Made by a program: the position numbers and the translations under genes. The notes beneath the pieces were generated by a model. That model did no database searches. It worked only from the letters and a program-made list of their open reading frames with translations, and was not told the DNA's origin. Shown piece after piece: positions 30,217 through 45,002 of a DNA stretch of 64,000 bases. The DNA is from Corynebacterium diphtheriae (GTDB lineage Bacteria > Actinomycetota > Actinomycetes > Mycobacteriales > Mycobacteriaceae), in the NCBI RefSeq assembly GCF_001457455.1, contig NZ_LN831026.1, forward strand, positions 1,860,001-1,924,000. The letters run 5' to 3'. The first letter of the stretch is position 1, and every line of letters begins with the position of its first letter.

Positions 30217-30281
30217 GAAGCTGCTCCTGCAACGCATAGTCGAAAGTCTTAACGCCTACCATCGTAGTAAAATCGCAACCC

Positions 30282-30569
30282 ATGCAGTGCGTTTTAGTAG
30301 GACTCGGTGCTGGTTTAGGAGCAATCTCTCGCTATCAGCTCAGCATGCTTATCGACGCCCCCCTCGCGCTGCTAGGCATCAACCTTCTCGGATCGTTTCT
30401 CATGGGTTGGCTTCGGCCCAACCCACTATGGGGAACAGGGTTCCTAGGCGGGTTTACCAGCTTCTCCGCCTTCGCGCTGCTCATGTTCGACGGCGCCTAC
30501 CTGTACGCTGCGGTTACAGTCATCGGCTGCGTTACGGCATGGCTCCTCGGCGATCGGTTCGCCGCATGA
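30282..30569 (+). CDS. crcB1: Fluoride exporter CrcB/Fluc, subunit 1
   Basis: A 95-residue protein with four short membrane helices. GLGAGLGAISRYQLS, the central INLLGSFLMGWL with the conserved Asn, and GFLGGFTSFSAFALLM (the phenylalanine/threonine track of the fluoride pore) are all present. Fluc channels remove fluoride from the cytoplasm. The stop overlaps the start of the second crcB gene (ATGA), the layout of heterodimeric Fluc pairs. Confidence 0.93.
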   Translation: MQCVLVGLGAGLGAISRYQLSMLIDAPLALLGINLLGSFLMGWLRPNPLWGTGFLGGFTSFSAFALLMFDGAYLYAAVTVIGCVTAWLLGDRFAA

Positions 30570-30880
30570 TCCCCGCCCTATTCTTAGCGGCAGCACTCGG
30601 CGGCATGCTGCGCTTCCTGTTATCCAAGACCGGCCCCTACGTGGGAACTTTCATCGCCAACATGGCCGCATGCGTAGTCCTAGCTGTGGTAAGAGACGCC
30701 TCTCCCCTTGTTATGGCAGCCGTGGGTACCGGATTCGCTGGAGCATTGTCCACCTGGTCCACGCTTGCCAAGGAACTCGGCACGCTCATACGGCAGCGAC
30801 GTTGGGCAATGCTGTTGGGATACATAACGGCCACCATCCTCGGTGGAATGGTGGCCGTATGGTGTGGACTTCAGATCTAG
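30566..30880 (+). CDS. crcB2: Fluoride exporter CrcB/Fluc, subunit 2
   Basis: About 104 residues from ATG 30566 (MIPALFLAAALGGMLRFLL). It keeps the CrcB pattern FIANMAACVVLAVV with its Asn and GTGFAGALSTWSTLAKEL. This copy departs more from the classic motif (WS in place of FS), as seen in two-gene Fluc systems in which the subunits form a dual-topology dimer. The end overlaps the convergent ABC permease gene by 4 bases. Confidence 0.9.
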   Translation: MIPALFLAAALGGMLRFLLSKTGPYVGTFIANMAACVVLAVVRDASPLVMAAVGTGFAGALSTWSTLAKELGTLIRQRRWAMLLGYITATILGGMVAVWCGLQI

Positions 30881-33441
30881 TCAGCGATCGCGTCCAGCGG
30901 TGGTGTCTTGGCAGCACGGCGTGCCGGCCATACTGCGGCGATCACACCAACAACGGCAGAACCCACGAGGAGCCACACCATCTGCGACCACGGAACACTG
31001 ACGTTTTCTAGGCCTTGGCTAGACAAGACCTTGAGGAACGACCAGCCCAGCCCCAAGCCAACAACAATGCCCATTACGGCACCATAGAGGGCAATCTGAA
31101 CCGACTCGATAGAGATCATCGTTCGAATTTGACCACGCTGCGTACCCACAGCACGCAACATACCAATCTCTTGGCGACGCTCAATCACATTGAGCGCCAA
31201 AGTATTAATAATGCCAATCACGGCAACAATGACTGCTAATCCGAGCAACGCATACAAGATATTCATCATCTGCGAAATCGTAGATGCCTGCTCACCAGCA
31301 AACTCCTTGGCGGTCTGAACCCGAACAACCAAGAAATCCTCAACGGCCTTCTCAATTTCCTGCTTCAATTCATCAGGCTTCAAAGAACCGTCACCGTTAA
31401 TAAACAGTGAGTTCGTGGTCTTTTGTACCCCGGTGTTCTCCAAAGTCTTGGCCGACAAAATCACATTGCCCAAAACCTTGCTCTCTTTGAAGCTTCCCAC
31501 AACTTTCGCCTTAGCAATTTCATTGTGGTTGGAATCAATCACCGGAACCGTATCGCCGATCTTGAGTTTCTTTTCATCCAAGTAGCTCTGCTTTGCGACG
31601 ATCACGTTCGGCTGATCCAAATTGAAATCACCCTGCGGCTCCTCCACACTAACAACCGTATTAATGTTGCCCGACATCAAGCGGCTACTAAACATCTGCT
31701 CCGGCGCATTCGGAGGCACCTCACCAATAGCAACAGGTGCAGCCTCCAACGCAGTAACTGACCCAACACCCTTGGTGTCCTTCAGCTTCTTTTCTGCCTC
31801 GGCAGGAACAGGGAATCGACCATTGGTCGGGCCCGACAAAATGAACTCAGCCTTGACCTCACTGTCGATCAATCCGCTAATGCTGGACTTCATCGTCGCC
31901 GACAACATACCAATGCTGGTGACCAGCGCAATGCCCAGAGTCAATGCAAATGCCGTAGTGGCCGTACGACGTGGGTTACGACGCGAGTTCGTCGCCGCAA
32001 GCTTGCCCACCGCCTTAAACGGTGCACCAACAATACGTCCCAGGCCACCAACGACCGGAATAGAGATCGCAGGTGATGCCAAGAACACACCCACGATCAC
32101 AAACAGGGCACCAATTCCGACCAAAATGGCACGAGTCTTCGTCTCAGGGCCATCATTAAAGGCACCCAGCGCAGCTGCGGCACAACCAATCAAGAACACC
32201 ACAGCGCCAGCGATGGTACGCGCCTTAAGCGAAGATTCCGCCGAGCTTTCCGTCGATCGCATGGCTTCTACAGGACGAACCGCACCAGCGCGACGAGCAG
32301 GAGCCCACGCACTAATAATCGTGACGACAGTACCAAGCGCCAGCGGCACCAAAATCGACTGTGCAGAAAGCCCCAGTCCCGCATTCGGAATCTCCATCCC
32401 GAATTGCTTCATCGCAAACTGAATGACCTTAACCAATCCAGCGCCAGCAACAACACCGACCGCCGAACCGATAATGCCCACAATCACGGCCTCGAGAACC
32501 ACAGACCGCGTCAACTGCTTACGCGAAACACCCAGCGCACGCATAAGCGCAAATTCCTTGAGACGCTGCGCCACAATCATCGAGAAAGTATTAGCAATGA
32601 TGAAGGTGCCCACCAGCAGTGCAATCAAACCGAAAGCAACCAAGAAGTAATTAACAAAGCTCAATGCCTTCTTAATCGTCTTAGTCAGCTCCTCAGCCAA
32701 CGACGCACCCGTATCCACCTTGAAATCTGGGTACTTATCCTTCAGATACTGAACAACATCCTCAGAAGACCCATCAGCCTTCTTCACAAAAATGGTTCCA
32801 ATAAACTCCGGCTGGTAACGATCCAAAAAGGCCTTCTCCCCCATCAACAGGTTAACACCAGGATGAGCAGTAGCCTCCGTGGAATACGTACCCACAACCT
32901 TTACCTCACGCTGGCCAGCCTCATCGACGACCACCACTGTGGAGTCTTCTTTAATACCAAGTTCAGCAGCACTCTCCGGTGCCAGCACCTCGTTAGCCTC
33001 ATGAGGTTCCTTACCCGAGGTGATCTTTTCCGGCGTGGTCGCTGCACTGCCCTCACCGTAAAAAATACCGATCGTAGGAGAAGCCGCACCAGTCTGAATA
33101 GCCTTGCGATCCTCAGTAGCCAGAACCGCAGATGTAGCACCCTGAACCGCGACAGCCGCAACATGATCTTTATCCTCGCGGAGTTCGTCGATAAGCCCGC
33201 GAGGCATAGGTGCCTTCTCGCCACTCATCACAACGTCGACATTCGCCAACTGATCATCAATCGCCGAATCAAACGTATTGCTCAACGACTGCGTGAACAT
33301 AAACGAACCCGACACAAACGCCGTGCCCAATACAACCGCAAGAATCGTCAGCGCAAGACGAACCTTATGCGCCGCAACCGACCGCAGACTCAAACGCAAC
33401 ATGGCGTTTTTCGAGCCAGTAGATGTACTATGCGAACCCAT
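30877..33441 (-). CDS. FtsX/MacB-type ABC transporter permease
   Basis: An 854-residue permease with two FtsX-like domains: an N-terminal helix (MLRLSLRSVAAHKVRLALTILAVVLGTAF), a large extracellular part, three helices from about residue 265 to 395, a linking pair of helices near 415–465, then a second copy ending in RRQEIGMLRAVGTQRGQIRTMI and PARRAAKTPPLDAI. This is the layout of lipid/lipoprotein or peptide-exporting actinobacterial ABC systems. It starts immediately after the ATPase stop, with no gap. Substrate is unknown. Confidence 0.9.
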   Translation of the reverse strand: MGSHSTSTGSKNAMLRLSLRSVAAHKVRLALTILAVVLGTAFVSGSFMFTQSLSNTFDSAIDDQLANVDVVMSGEKAPMPRGLIDELREDKDHVAAVAVQGATSAVLATEDRKAIQTGAASPTIGIFYGEGSAATTPEKITSGKEPHEANEVLAPESAAELGIKEDSTVVVVDEAGQREVKVVGTYSTEATAHPGVNLLMGEKAFLDRYQPEFIGTIFVKKADGSSEDVVQYLKDKYPDFKVDTGASLAEELTKTIKKALSFVNYFLVAFGLIALLVGTFIIANTFSMIVAQRLKEFALMRALGVSRKQLTRSVVLEAVIVGIIGSAVGVVAGAGLVKVIQFAMKQFGMEIPNAGLGLSAQSILVPLALGTVVTIISAWAPARRAGAVRPVEAMRSTESSAESSLKARTIAGAVVFLIGCAAAALGAFNDGPETKTRAILVGIGALFVIVGVFLASPAISIPVVGGLGRIVGAPFKAVGKLAATNSRRNPRRTATTAFALTLGIALVTSIGMLSATMKSSISGLIDSEVKAEFILSGPTNGRFPVPAEAEKKLKDTKGVGSVTALEAAPVAIGEVPPNAPEQMFSSRLMSGNINTVVSVEEPQGDFNLDQPNVIVAKQSYLDEKKLKIGDTVPVIDSNHNEIAKAKVVGSFKESKVLGNVILSAKTLENTGVQKTTNSLFINGDGSLKPDELKQEIEKAVEDFLVVRVQTAKEFAGEQASTISQMMNILYALLGLAVIVAVIGIINTLALNVIERRQEIGMLRAVGTQRGQIRTMISIESVQIALYGAVMGIVVGLGLGWSFLKVLSSQGLENVSVPWSQMVWLLVGSAVVGVIAAVWPARRAAKTPPLDAIAD

Positions 33442-34191
33442 CTATGCAAGCTCCTCAATGGTTGCCATCGTGGACAAAATTTCCTCAGCCGTCGGATGCA
33501 TAAGCTCCTTGACAATACGACCATCAGCCAAAAACACCACACGATCCGCATACGATGCCGCACGAGGATCATGGGTCACAATCACCACAGTCTGATCATC
33601 CTGATCAACCGCAGTACGGAGAATCGACAACACCTCAGCCGAAGAATTCGAATCCAAATTACCCGTAGGCTCATCACCAAAAATGATCTCCGGCTGCGCA
33701 ACCAACGCACGAGCACACGCCACACGCTGCTGCTGACCACCAGACAACTCAGAAGGACGATGGCTCAGACGCTCCGTCAAACCGAGACGGGACGTCACCT
33801 CATCAAACCACTCCTTATTGACAGACTTACCCGCAATATCACGCGGCAACGTAATATTTTCCGCTGCAGTAAGAGTGGGCACCAAGTTAAATGACTGGAA
33901 AATAAAGCCAAGACGATCACGGCGAAGAGCCGTCATCTCCTTATCTTTAAGCAACGAAAGATCCGTATCGCCAATAAAGGTGCTACCACTAGAGATCGAA
34001 TCCAAACCCGCCATACAGTGCATTAGAGTCGATTTACCAGAACCAGAAGGTCCCATAATGGCAGTAAATTGATGAGCTGCAAACTCCACATCAATAGAAT
34101 CCAAGGCCACGACGCGAGTCTCACCTTGGCCATAGGTTTTCACAAGGCCCTTAGCGCGAGCAGCGGGTAGCGAATGGCCGTTCTCAGTCAT
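33442..34191 (-). CDS. ABC transporter ATP-binding protein (LolD/MacB type)
   Basis: A 249-residue ATPase. Walker A is MGPSGSGKSTLMHCMAGL (about residue 46), the Q-loop is FIFQSFNLVPTLTAAEN, the signature is LSGGQQQRVACARAL and Walker B is IIFGDEPTGNLD. The FNLVPTLTAAEN and GNLDS stretches are typical of the MacB/LolD subfamily that pairs with FtsX-type permeases, as with the next gene. Confidence 0.95.
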   Translation of the reverse strand: MTENGHSLPAARAKGLVKTYGQGETRVVALDSIDVEFAAHQFTAIMGPSGSGKSTLMHCMAGLDSISSGSTFIGDTDLSLLKDKEMTALRRDRLGFIFQSFNLVPTLTAAENITLPRDIAGKSVNKEWFDEVTSRLGLTERLSHRPSELSGGQQQRVACARALVAQPEIIFGDEPTGNLDSNSSAEVLSILRTAVDQDDQTVVIVTHDPRAASYADRVVFLADGRIVKELMHPTAEEILSTMATIEELA

Positions 34192-34678
34192 ACATTTCCA
34201 ATCAGAAAACTAGGAAAGCCGCACCAAAGATAGTGGTGAACGGCACGTTACTTATACCATTCAACACGAAAAACAGGATTTTTGCATAAACACAGAAGAC
34301 TATTCCCGCCCCATTCCAAAACCAATAACGCCTATCGACGCCAAGTACTGGACCTGAGTAGTCAAAGCTGGAGTTTATTGACCCTCTCACCGGTGTGTTC
34401 TCGTGTCTGGAATCCTTCAGCACGAAATCATGATGACGAAAACCCCTACACCACAAGGCCCACACCCAGGCACCCCACCATGGGTCTACGTAGTCACGAA
34501 CTCGAGAACACCACCCACACCCCGCCCTGTACCACGTGCATCGCGCACCCCTGAAGATCAACTGCACCCCTGGCCCTAGGATCACCAGCCCCTAAGCCCC
34601 AACCCTAGGCAAAAAAAGAGGGGCGCACCCCACCAGGAACACCCCACACAAACACACACATGCGCATATAAAAAAAAG
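34192..34678. other. Gene-poor stretch between ABC operon and rRNA operon
   Basis: About 490 bases with no convincing gene. It carries the ABC operon promoter on its left side and C-rich, CACA-type low-complexity DNA near 34610–34670. A 127-residue open frame on the minus strand (34202–34585) has no start signal or recognisable composition and I do not call it. Confidence 0.5.
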
Positions 34679-34726
34679 TGGGGTTGTGGTCGGTTGAAAC
34701 ACGTTGTTTCAACTAACCACAACCCC
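34679..34726 (-). terminator. rRNA operon terminator
   Basis: A 22-bp stem (34679–34700 with 34705–34726) with a 4-base loop and one mismatch. On the minus strand it is followed by CACTTTTTTTTATA, a strong T-run. It ends the rrn transcript after 5S. Confidence 0.92.
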
Positions 34727-34746
34727 ATATCATTATTTAAGTTTTA

Positions 34747-34864
34747 GGTTGGCAGCGACCTACTCTCCCACACCCTCCCAGGTGCAGTACCATCAGCGCA
34801 ATCGGGCTTAGCTTCCGGGTTCGGAAAGGGACCGGGCGTACCCCCGACACAATAACCACCAACA
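34747..34864 (-). rRNA. rrf: 5S ribosomal RNA
   Basis: About 118 bases; recognisable conserved parts on the complement are CCGAACCCGGAAGCTAAGCC and GGGAGAGTAGGTCGCTGCCA. Exact ends are estimated to within a few bases. Confidence 0.95.
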
Positions 34865-34999
34865 CACACAACCAACCACCCACGGTGACAGGCGTGCCAT
34901 GCCAGACACTGCACAGCAGACGCAAGCAACACTCATTATCCATTTAAACCATCACCCACAACAAAAAGCGGTGAGATGTTCATAGATGTTTATTTTTTG

Positions 35000-39977
<4,978 letters not shown>

Positions 39978-40511
39978 AAATCAGTCAAAAGACCAACCCT
40001 TCAAGCTGGAACGAGTCCAACCAACTGGCTAAAAACCACCACAAACAACACACAATTGTTTGCAACTGGCAAAATAAAAAATTAATGATTTGCTCTATCA
40101 AAAACGTGGCCATCATCCCTTGACGGGGAAAAAATAACAATGACCACCAACACAACAATTCACAACAACCATCATGTTATTTACAAGCCATGGCACACTT
40201 GCCGGCCGTATGACAACATCACGTTCATCATCATTGCATGTATCTTTATTCCTATACCGATCCCCACCCACAATAAGGATGGGAACCACAAGTACATTGG
40301 CACACTATTGAGTTCTCAAACAACACAATCACACCACCACACACCACCATGAAACAATGATGCTCGGTGAAGAATTACGTGTATTTTTGTCGACCAGCGT
40401 GTTTTCCCACTACCTGCTCTCACTTACGTGAGGGGCGGTGTCGGTCGCGGCGACTTGATTAAATGTACACACCACGACCTGTTGACACAAACCCGCAGGT
40501 CAGAGAGGTTT
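39978..40511 (-). promoter_or_regulatory. rRNA operon leader and promoter region
   Basis: About 530 bases upstream of 16S with no gene. On the complement, 40298–40325 carries TTTGAGAACTCAATAGTGTG, the leader element common before actinobacterial 16S genes, which acts in antitermination and processing. Sequence between 40380 and 40500 includes likely promoter DNA. The murA gene ends at its right edge. Confidence 0.75.
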
Positions 40512-41768
40512 TTAAACTTGCACTCGTTCGATCTGGGCGCCCAAGCGCTGAAGATCCTCTACAAAGTTGGGGTATCCGCGGTCGATGTGGAACACATCGT
40601 TTACTTCTGTCACCCCATCAGCGCACAAAGCCGCCAACACGAGCCCGGCTCCGGCTCGGATGTCTGAGCTCCACACTGGTGTCGAAGAAAGCTTCTCCAC
40701 TCCCCTCATAACTACATGGTGACCGTCGACAGTGGCGTCGGCACCTAAGCGGACGAGTTCGTCGACGAAGCGGAAGCGTGCCTCGAAGATGTTTTCCGTG
40801 ATAACTGAAACGCCATCTGCAACCGTCGAAATACCAATGGCCATTGGCTGAAGATCAGTTGGGAACCCTGGGAATGGGAGCGTTTGATAGTCCACCGCCA
40901 TGGGGCGACGGTCCATGCGCACGCGGAATCCGTGATCGTACGTGGTCACCTCGGCGCCTGCGACCTTGAGTTTTTCCAATGCCAAGTGCAGGTTGCGTGG
41001 TGCAATGCCACCGACAGTGATGTCGCCTTGGGTCATCGCTGCGGCATATGCCCATGTACCGGCAACGATGCGGTCGCCAATAACTTCGTGCTGGGTGGGG
41101 TGCAGTTTTTCTACGCCACGGATGGTGATGGTCGAGGTACCCTCGCCTTCAATATCCGCGCCCATTTCTTTGAGCATGACGCATAAATCAAGAATTTCTG
41201 GCTCGCGCGCAGCGTTATCAAGAACGGTCGTACCTTCTGCGAGAACGGCCGCGGTCAAAATATTTTCGGTCGCTCCGACCGATGGGAAGTCAAGGTGAAT
41301 ATTGGCGCCACGCAGCTGATCTGCTTGGGCCACAACCGCACCATGTTCGATGTGGGTTTTAGCACCCAGCTTTTCTAGGCCGCTTTGGTGCATATCCAAA
41401 GGGCGCGATCCGATGGCGTCTCCGCCGGGCAATGCAACGACTGCCTTGCCGCAGCGCGAGGTCAATGGGCCGAGTACGCATACAGAGGCGCGGAATTGCC
41501 GCACGGCATCAAAGTCGGCGTTACTGGAAATTTCGGCTGGCGTTGTAATTTCCACCGTTGAACCGGAGTGGACAACAGAACAACCTAGGCCTTCGAGGAC
41601 GCGAACCATATAAGGAACGTCCAAGATCTTCGGGCAATTGGTCAACGTCGTGGTGCCTTCGGCAAGAAGAGCAGCCGCCATCAGCTTGAGCACGCTGTTT
41701 TTCGCGCCGCTGACATGGACGGTTCCTTCAAGTCGAGCACCGCCGGTAACTAGAAATCTTTCCTTCAC
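40512..41768 (-). CDS. murA: UDP-N-acetylglucosamine 1-carboxyvinyltransferase, Asp117 form
   Basis: A 418-residue enzyme that makes the first committed peptidoglycan precursor by adding enolpyruvate to UDP-GlcNAc. [20 protein letters not shown] near the N-terminus binds the sugar nucleotide. The catalytic loop reads [17 protein letters not shown]: residue 117 is Asp, where most bacteria have Cys. The same change in M. tuberculosis MurA is known to give intrinsic fosfomycin resistance. Start is ATG 41768. It lies between the rRNA operon and the divergent adenosyltransferase gene, the order also found in C. glutamicum. Confidence 0.96.
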
Positions 41769-41806
41769 CCCTCCAACCCTACTGAGTTATCGCGTAGGTT
41801 TGGAGT

Positions 41807-42382
41807 ATGGCTGTTCATTTGACAAAGATCTACACACGTACTGGCGACGACGGCACGACTGCATTGTCCGATTTTTCTCGAGTTTCTAAAAACGATCCAC
41901 GCCTTGCGGCCTATGCGGATTGCGATGAATTGAATGCGTGGATAGGCCAAGCTCTTGCATTAACGACGCTTCCCGAGGAGGTGGTCACCGTACTAAAGCG
42001 TGTTCAAAACGAGCTTTTCGACGCCGGCGCGGACCTATCCACTCCGATCCAGGAAAATCTTAAATACCCACCACTACGTATTGAGCAAAGCTACATCGAC
42101 GCCCTCGAAGCCGACTGTGATCGATTCAACGAGCAGCTCGAAGCACTCAATTCCTTTATTTTGCCAGGCGGAACCCCAGGAGCAGCGATGCTGCACGTTG
42201 CCCGCACTATCGCACGCCGCGCAGAGCGCGCTGCATGGGCAGCAGTCGAGGCAGTTCCCGAGACTACTTCGGTACTTCCTGCACGTTACCTCAACCGTCT
42301 AAGCGATTTGCTGTTCATCATGTCGCGACTCGCGAACGACAGCAACGACGTGAAATGGGTTCCAGGCGGAAGCCGCACATAA
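41807..42382 (+). CDS. Cob(I)alamin adenosyltransferase, PduO type
   Basis: A 191-residue protein. TKIYTRTGDDGTTALSDFSRVSKNDPR is the ATP-binding N-terminal signature, followed by DELNAWIGQA and, near the end, RTIARRAERAAW and YLNRLSDLLFIMSR, all diagnostic of PduO/EutT-like trimeric adenosyltransferases. It attaches adenosyl to cob(I)alamin to make coenzyme B12. Divergent from murA with 38 bases between starts. Confidence 0.95.
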   Translation: MAVHLTKIYTRTGDDGTTALSDFSRVSKNDPRLAAYADCDELNAWIGQALALTTLPEEVVTVLKRVQNELFDAGADLSTPIQENLKYPPLRIEQSYIDALEADCDRFNEQLEALNSFILPGGTPGAAMLHVARTIARRAERAAWAAVEAVPETTSVLPARYLNRLSDLLFIMSRLANDSNDVKWVPGGSRT

Positions 42383-42387
42383 AAAAG

Positions 42388-42420
42388 ACCTCGGATATTT
42401 CCACGAGAAGTATCCGAGGT
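42388..42420. terminator. Terminator between adenosyltransferase gene and ramA
   Basis: A 10-bp perfect stem ACCTCGGATA/TATCCGAGGT with a 13-base loop; a T6 run follows on the minus strand and a weaker one on the plus strand. It separates two convergent genes. Confidence 0.85.
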
Positions 42421-42434
42421 AATTTGTTTGCGCC

Positions 42435-43280
42435 TTAAGGCAGTGCGCCGATACGACGAGCTGCGTTGACAGCCTCGTAGCGGGTGTGTGCACCGAGCTT
42501 ACGCATCACCGAACGCAGGTAGCTCTTTACCGTTTCTGCACCAATTCCCATTTCCTCTGCTGCTTCAACGTTGGTGTGCCCCAACGCAACGCAGGAAAGG
42601 ACGTCGAGTTCGCGAGCAGAAAGCTTGGTGGTCTGCTTGACATGAACAGGTGCCACCATCTGATCGCACAGCTCTTCAAGTTCCTGGCGCAGTTCTTCTT
42701 GCTCGATGCGGTTAGCCAGCATGCGCAGCTTGGAGTGAGTGGAACGAATCTGTTCCCATTCAGCACCATTCATCATGCGGCCTTGCTTTGCTACGCCACC
42801 GCGAGGGTTGTCGCTGCGGCGAGAAGCAGAATTGATAGCAAGTTCTTGCTCCAAGACTCGTGCGGTCATGGTGACTTCTTCGATCACCTTGTCCCCCAAA
42901 CGCACTGGGGAATGAACGCCAACATAGAGAACGCCACGCACTTCGCGCTGCACAATCACAGGAACAGCAACTATGGAATGCAGGCCTTCGTCTTGGATGA
43001 CAGGGTCAAGGTCATGGGAGATCACATTGGCACGGGTGTAATCACTCACGCCGACTGGACGACGGGTCTTTAAAACGCGACCGCCGACGCCAACGCCATT
43101 ATCAATAATCAAGTTCTGAAGAGCAGGTGTGCGCAGTCCGACCCACTGATTGATCAGTAGACGACTGTCGGACTGAACTGAGGCATACATCGTCACGGGG
43201 ATTCCCGTGGCATTTTTTAGCGATGCAAGCGCTTGACGGATCGCGTCTTCGTCTTCTTTGACTCGTTGTGCTTCCACCAT
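42435..43280 (-). CDS. ramA: RamA-type LuxR-family regulator with GAF domain
   Basis: A 281-residue regulator. Residues about 10–150 form a GAF-like sensor domain (GVGVGGRVLKTRRPVGVSDY, LHSIVAVPVIVQREVRGVLYVG), and residues about 215–275 a LuxR helix-turn-helix (KLSARELDVLSCVALGHTNVEAAEEMGIGAETVKSYLRSVMRKLGA). Length, layout and position upstream of cysK match C. glutamicum RamA, the activator of acetate, sugar and respiratory genes that binds short G-runs. Several such runs (GGGGTA, GGGGGTA) lie in its own upstream region, which agrees with the autoregulation known for RamA. Confidence 0.93.
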   Translation of the reverse strand: MVEAQRVKEDEDAIRQALASLKNATGIPVTMYASVQSDSRLLINQWVGLRTPALQNLIIDNGVGVGGRVLKTRRPVGVSDYTRANVISHDLDPVIQDEGLHSIVAVPVIVQREVRGVLYVGVHSPVRLGDKVIEEVTMTARVLEQELAINSASRRSDNPRGGVAKQGRMMNGAEWEQIRSTHSKLRMLANRIEQEELRQELEELCDQMVAPVHVKQTTKLSARELDVLSCVALGHTNVEAAEEMGIGAETVKSYLRSVMRKLGAHTRYEAVNAARRIGALP

Positions 43281-43757
43281 GAGACTCCTGTCTGATCAGA
43301 AACTACTCCGATTGCGTCACACCCATTTGCGTCATTCTGGTGCGCAAAACCTTGGGGTAAATCATGCAACTGGCAAAAGTATAACTGGCTCACGGGGGTA
43401 TTCAAAAGCCTCTTCGCAGAGCAATGCTGCATAATTTTGCCCGATTACACATCGGACAAGGGGTAACAAACTCCCCCTTGCCCCCACAAATTACACCCTT
43501 GCACCCCGCCCACCACACGAGTCCCAAATCTCACATAATGGACTCTCGAAAACTTCAACAAAGTGCATTAATGCATGAAGAAGCTCATTTCCATCCCAAA
43601 TGATGGGATGTGGTGGGGCTCATTTTCGGACGGTTTTCAGCTACTCCACAGGCGGAAATTATAAACTCGAATACACGCCTAGCCCCACACCCCCAAACCA
43701 CAACTCGGACAATTCAAATGTCCACATATATCTGTTTGCCGTTAGATTTTACAGATT

Positions 43758-43779
43758 TTTAGTGACGAGCATCACTAAA
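43758..43779. promoter_or_regulatory. GlxR (Crp-family)-type palindrome
   Basis: TTTAGTGA at 43758–43765 mirrors TCACTAAA at 43772–43779 with six bases between. The core GTGA-N6-TCAC matches the corynebacterial GlxR consensus TGTGA-N6-TCACA except at the outer base of each half. GlxR is known to act on ramA in C. glutamicum; assignment here is by motif. Confidence 0.6.
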
Positions 43780-43832
43780 TATTAGTCAAACTTCGCTAAA
43801 TTATTTTAAATAGACCGATCGGTACGCATACT

Positions 43833-43848
43833 AAGACAATTCTGTCTA
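43833..43848. promoter_or_regulatory. McbR-type operator upstream of cysK
   Basis: The 16 bases AAGACAATTCTGTCTA fit the McbR operator TAGAC-N6-GTCTA at 9 of 10 defined positions. McbR represses sulphur amino acid genes, including cysK, in C. glutamicum. The site lies about 115 bases before cysK. Confidence 0.65.
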
Positions 43849-43962
43849 GCATTTTAGTTTTGTTAAGCGTAGAGTAGACAGCCGATCCTACAAAAGGGAA
43901 GAAAAATACACCCTTTTGTGCAGGTCAACCGATACACGCAATGAAATAAAGGACGTCATATC

Positions 43963-44898
43963 ATGGCTAAAATTTACGACAGCATCCTCGACACCGTGGG
44001 CAATACCCCACTGATTAAGCTCAATCGCCTCGACAAAGACCTCCCCGGCAACGTTGTGGTCAAAGTTGAGTTTTTTAACCCGGCAAATTCTGTGAAAGAC
44101 CGTATTGGTAAAGCAATCGTCGACGCAGCAGAAGCCTCCGGTGATCTCAAGCCAGGTGGCACCATCGTTGAAGCAACATCCGGCAACACCGGTATCGCTC
44201 TCGCACTCGTCGGTGCTGCCCGCGGCTACAACGTTGTGCTCACCATGCCAGAAACGATGTCCCTCGAGCGCCGCGTCATGCTACGCGCCTATGGTGCAGA
44301 GATCGTTCTCACCTCTGGTGCAGCCGGAATGCAAGGCGCCGTAGACAAAGCAAACGAAATCGTCGCTGAGCGCGACAACGCCATCCTCGCCAGCCAGTTC
44401 AAGAACGCCGCCAACCCAGAAATTCACCGTCGTACTACCGGCGAAGAAATCTGGAACGACACCGACGGACAGGTCGACATCTTCGTCGCAGGCGTGGGTA
44501 CCGGCGGAACCGTCACCGGCGCTGGCGAAACCCTGAAGAAGCACAACCCAGAGATCAAGGTCTACGCCGTCGAGCCAGCAGCCTCTGCCCTGCTCACCAC
44601 CGGCAAGGCAGGCCCACACAAGATCCAAGGCCTCGGCGCAAACTTCATCCCAGGCGTTCTAAACCAGAAGGTCTACGAAGAAGTCATTACCGTAACCAAC
44701 GAGGACGCAATCTCCACTTCACGCCAGCTTGCCGCACAAGAAGGCATCTTGGGCGGCATCTCTGCCGGCGCGAACCTCAAGGCAGCACTTGAGCTTGCAG
44801 CATTGCCAGAAAACGAAGGCAAGACCATCGTCACCGTCGTACCTGACTACGGCGAGCGCTACGTATCAACCGTCTTGTTCGACGACATCCGCGACTAA
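43963..44898 (+). CDS. cysK: Cysteine synthase A (O-acetylserine sulfhydrylase)
   Basis: A 311-residue PLP enzyme that makes cysteine from O-acetylserine and sulphide. The PLP lysine is in [14 protein letters not shown] (about residue 45), the substrate loop is [12 protein letters not shown], the PLP phosphate loop is [10 protein letters not shown] and the C-terminal [12 protein letters not shown] is typical. It is followed by a terminator and then cysE, which supplies its substrate. Confidence 0.97.
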   Translation: MAKIYDSILDTVGNTPLIKLNRLDKDLPGNVVVKVEFFNPANSVKDRIGKAIVDAAEASGDLKPGGTIVEATSGNTGIALALVGAARGYNVVLTMPETMSLERRVMLRAYGAEIVLTSGAAGMQGAVDKANEIVAERDNAILASQFKNAANPEIHRRTTGEEIWNDTDGQVDIFVAGVGTGGTVTGAGETLKKHNPEIKVYAVEPAASALLTTGKAGPHKIQGLGANFIPGVLNQKVYEEVITVTNEDAISTSRQLAAQEGILGGISAGANLKAALELAALPENEGKTIVTVVPDYGERYVSTVLFDDIRD

Positions 44899-44916
44899 TC
44901 AACTCACCGTTGACAC

Positions 44917-44954
44917 AACGCCCTGACCACCGAAACATACGTGGTCAGGGCGTT
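44917..44954 (+). terminator. Terminator between cysK and cysE
   Basis: A 14-bp perfect stem AACGCCCTGACCAC/GTGGTCAGGGCGTT with a 10-base loop, ending in TTTTCG. It probably reduces read-through from cysK to cysE. Confidence 0.85.
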
Positions 44955-45002
44955 TTCGCGCGTCTGGGCGTCGATAAGCCCAAACTGATAGAGTCGATTT
45001 CC

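Larger units (their letters stand above)
43281..43962. promoter_or_regulatory. ramA–cysK divergent regulatory region
   Basis: About 680 bases without a convincing gene (a 61-codon open frame at 43600–43785 lacks support). It holds G-run elements suited to RamA near 43350, 43393 and 43457 on the plus strand, a GlxR/Crp-type palindrome at 43758–43779 and an McbR-type site at 43833–43848, described separately. AGGACG precedes the cysK start. Confidence 0.6.

Noticed and set aside
32404..33894. A 496-codon plus-strand frame opposite the ABC transporter genes
   Set aside because: Arg/His/Asn-rich shadow of the ATPase and permease genes, without domain signs.
34202..34585. 127-codon minus-strand frame between the ABC operon and 5S rRNA
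   Set aside because: No ribosome-binding site, Trp/Cys/Arg-rich improbable composition, no similarity that I recognise.
43600..43785. 61-codon frame in the ramA–cysK gap
   Set aside because: It covers the GlxR-type palindrome, has no ribosome-binding site and no recognisable sequence.
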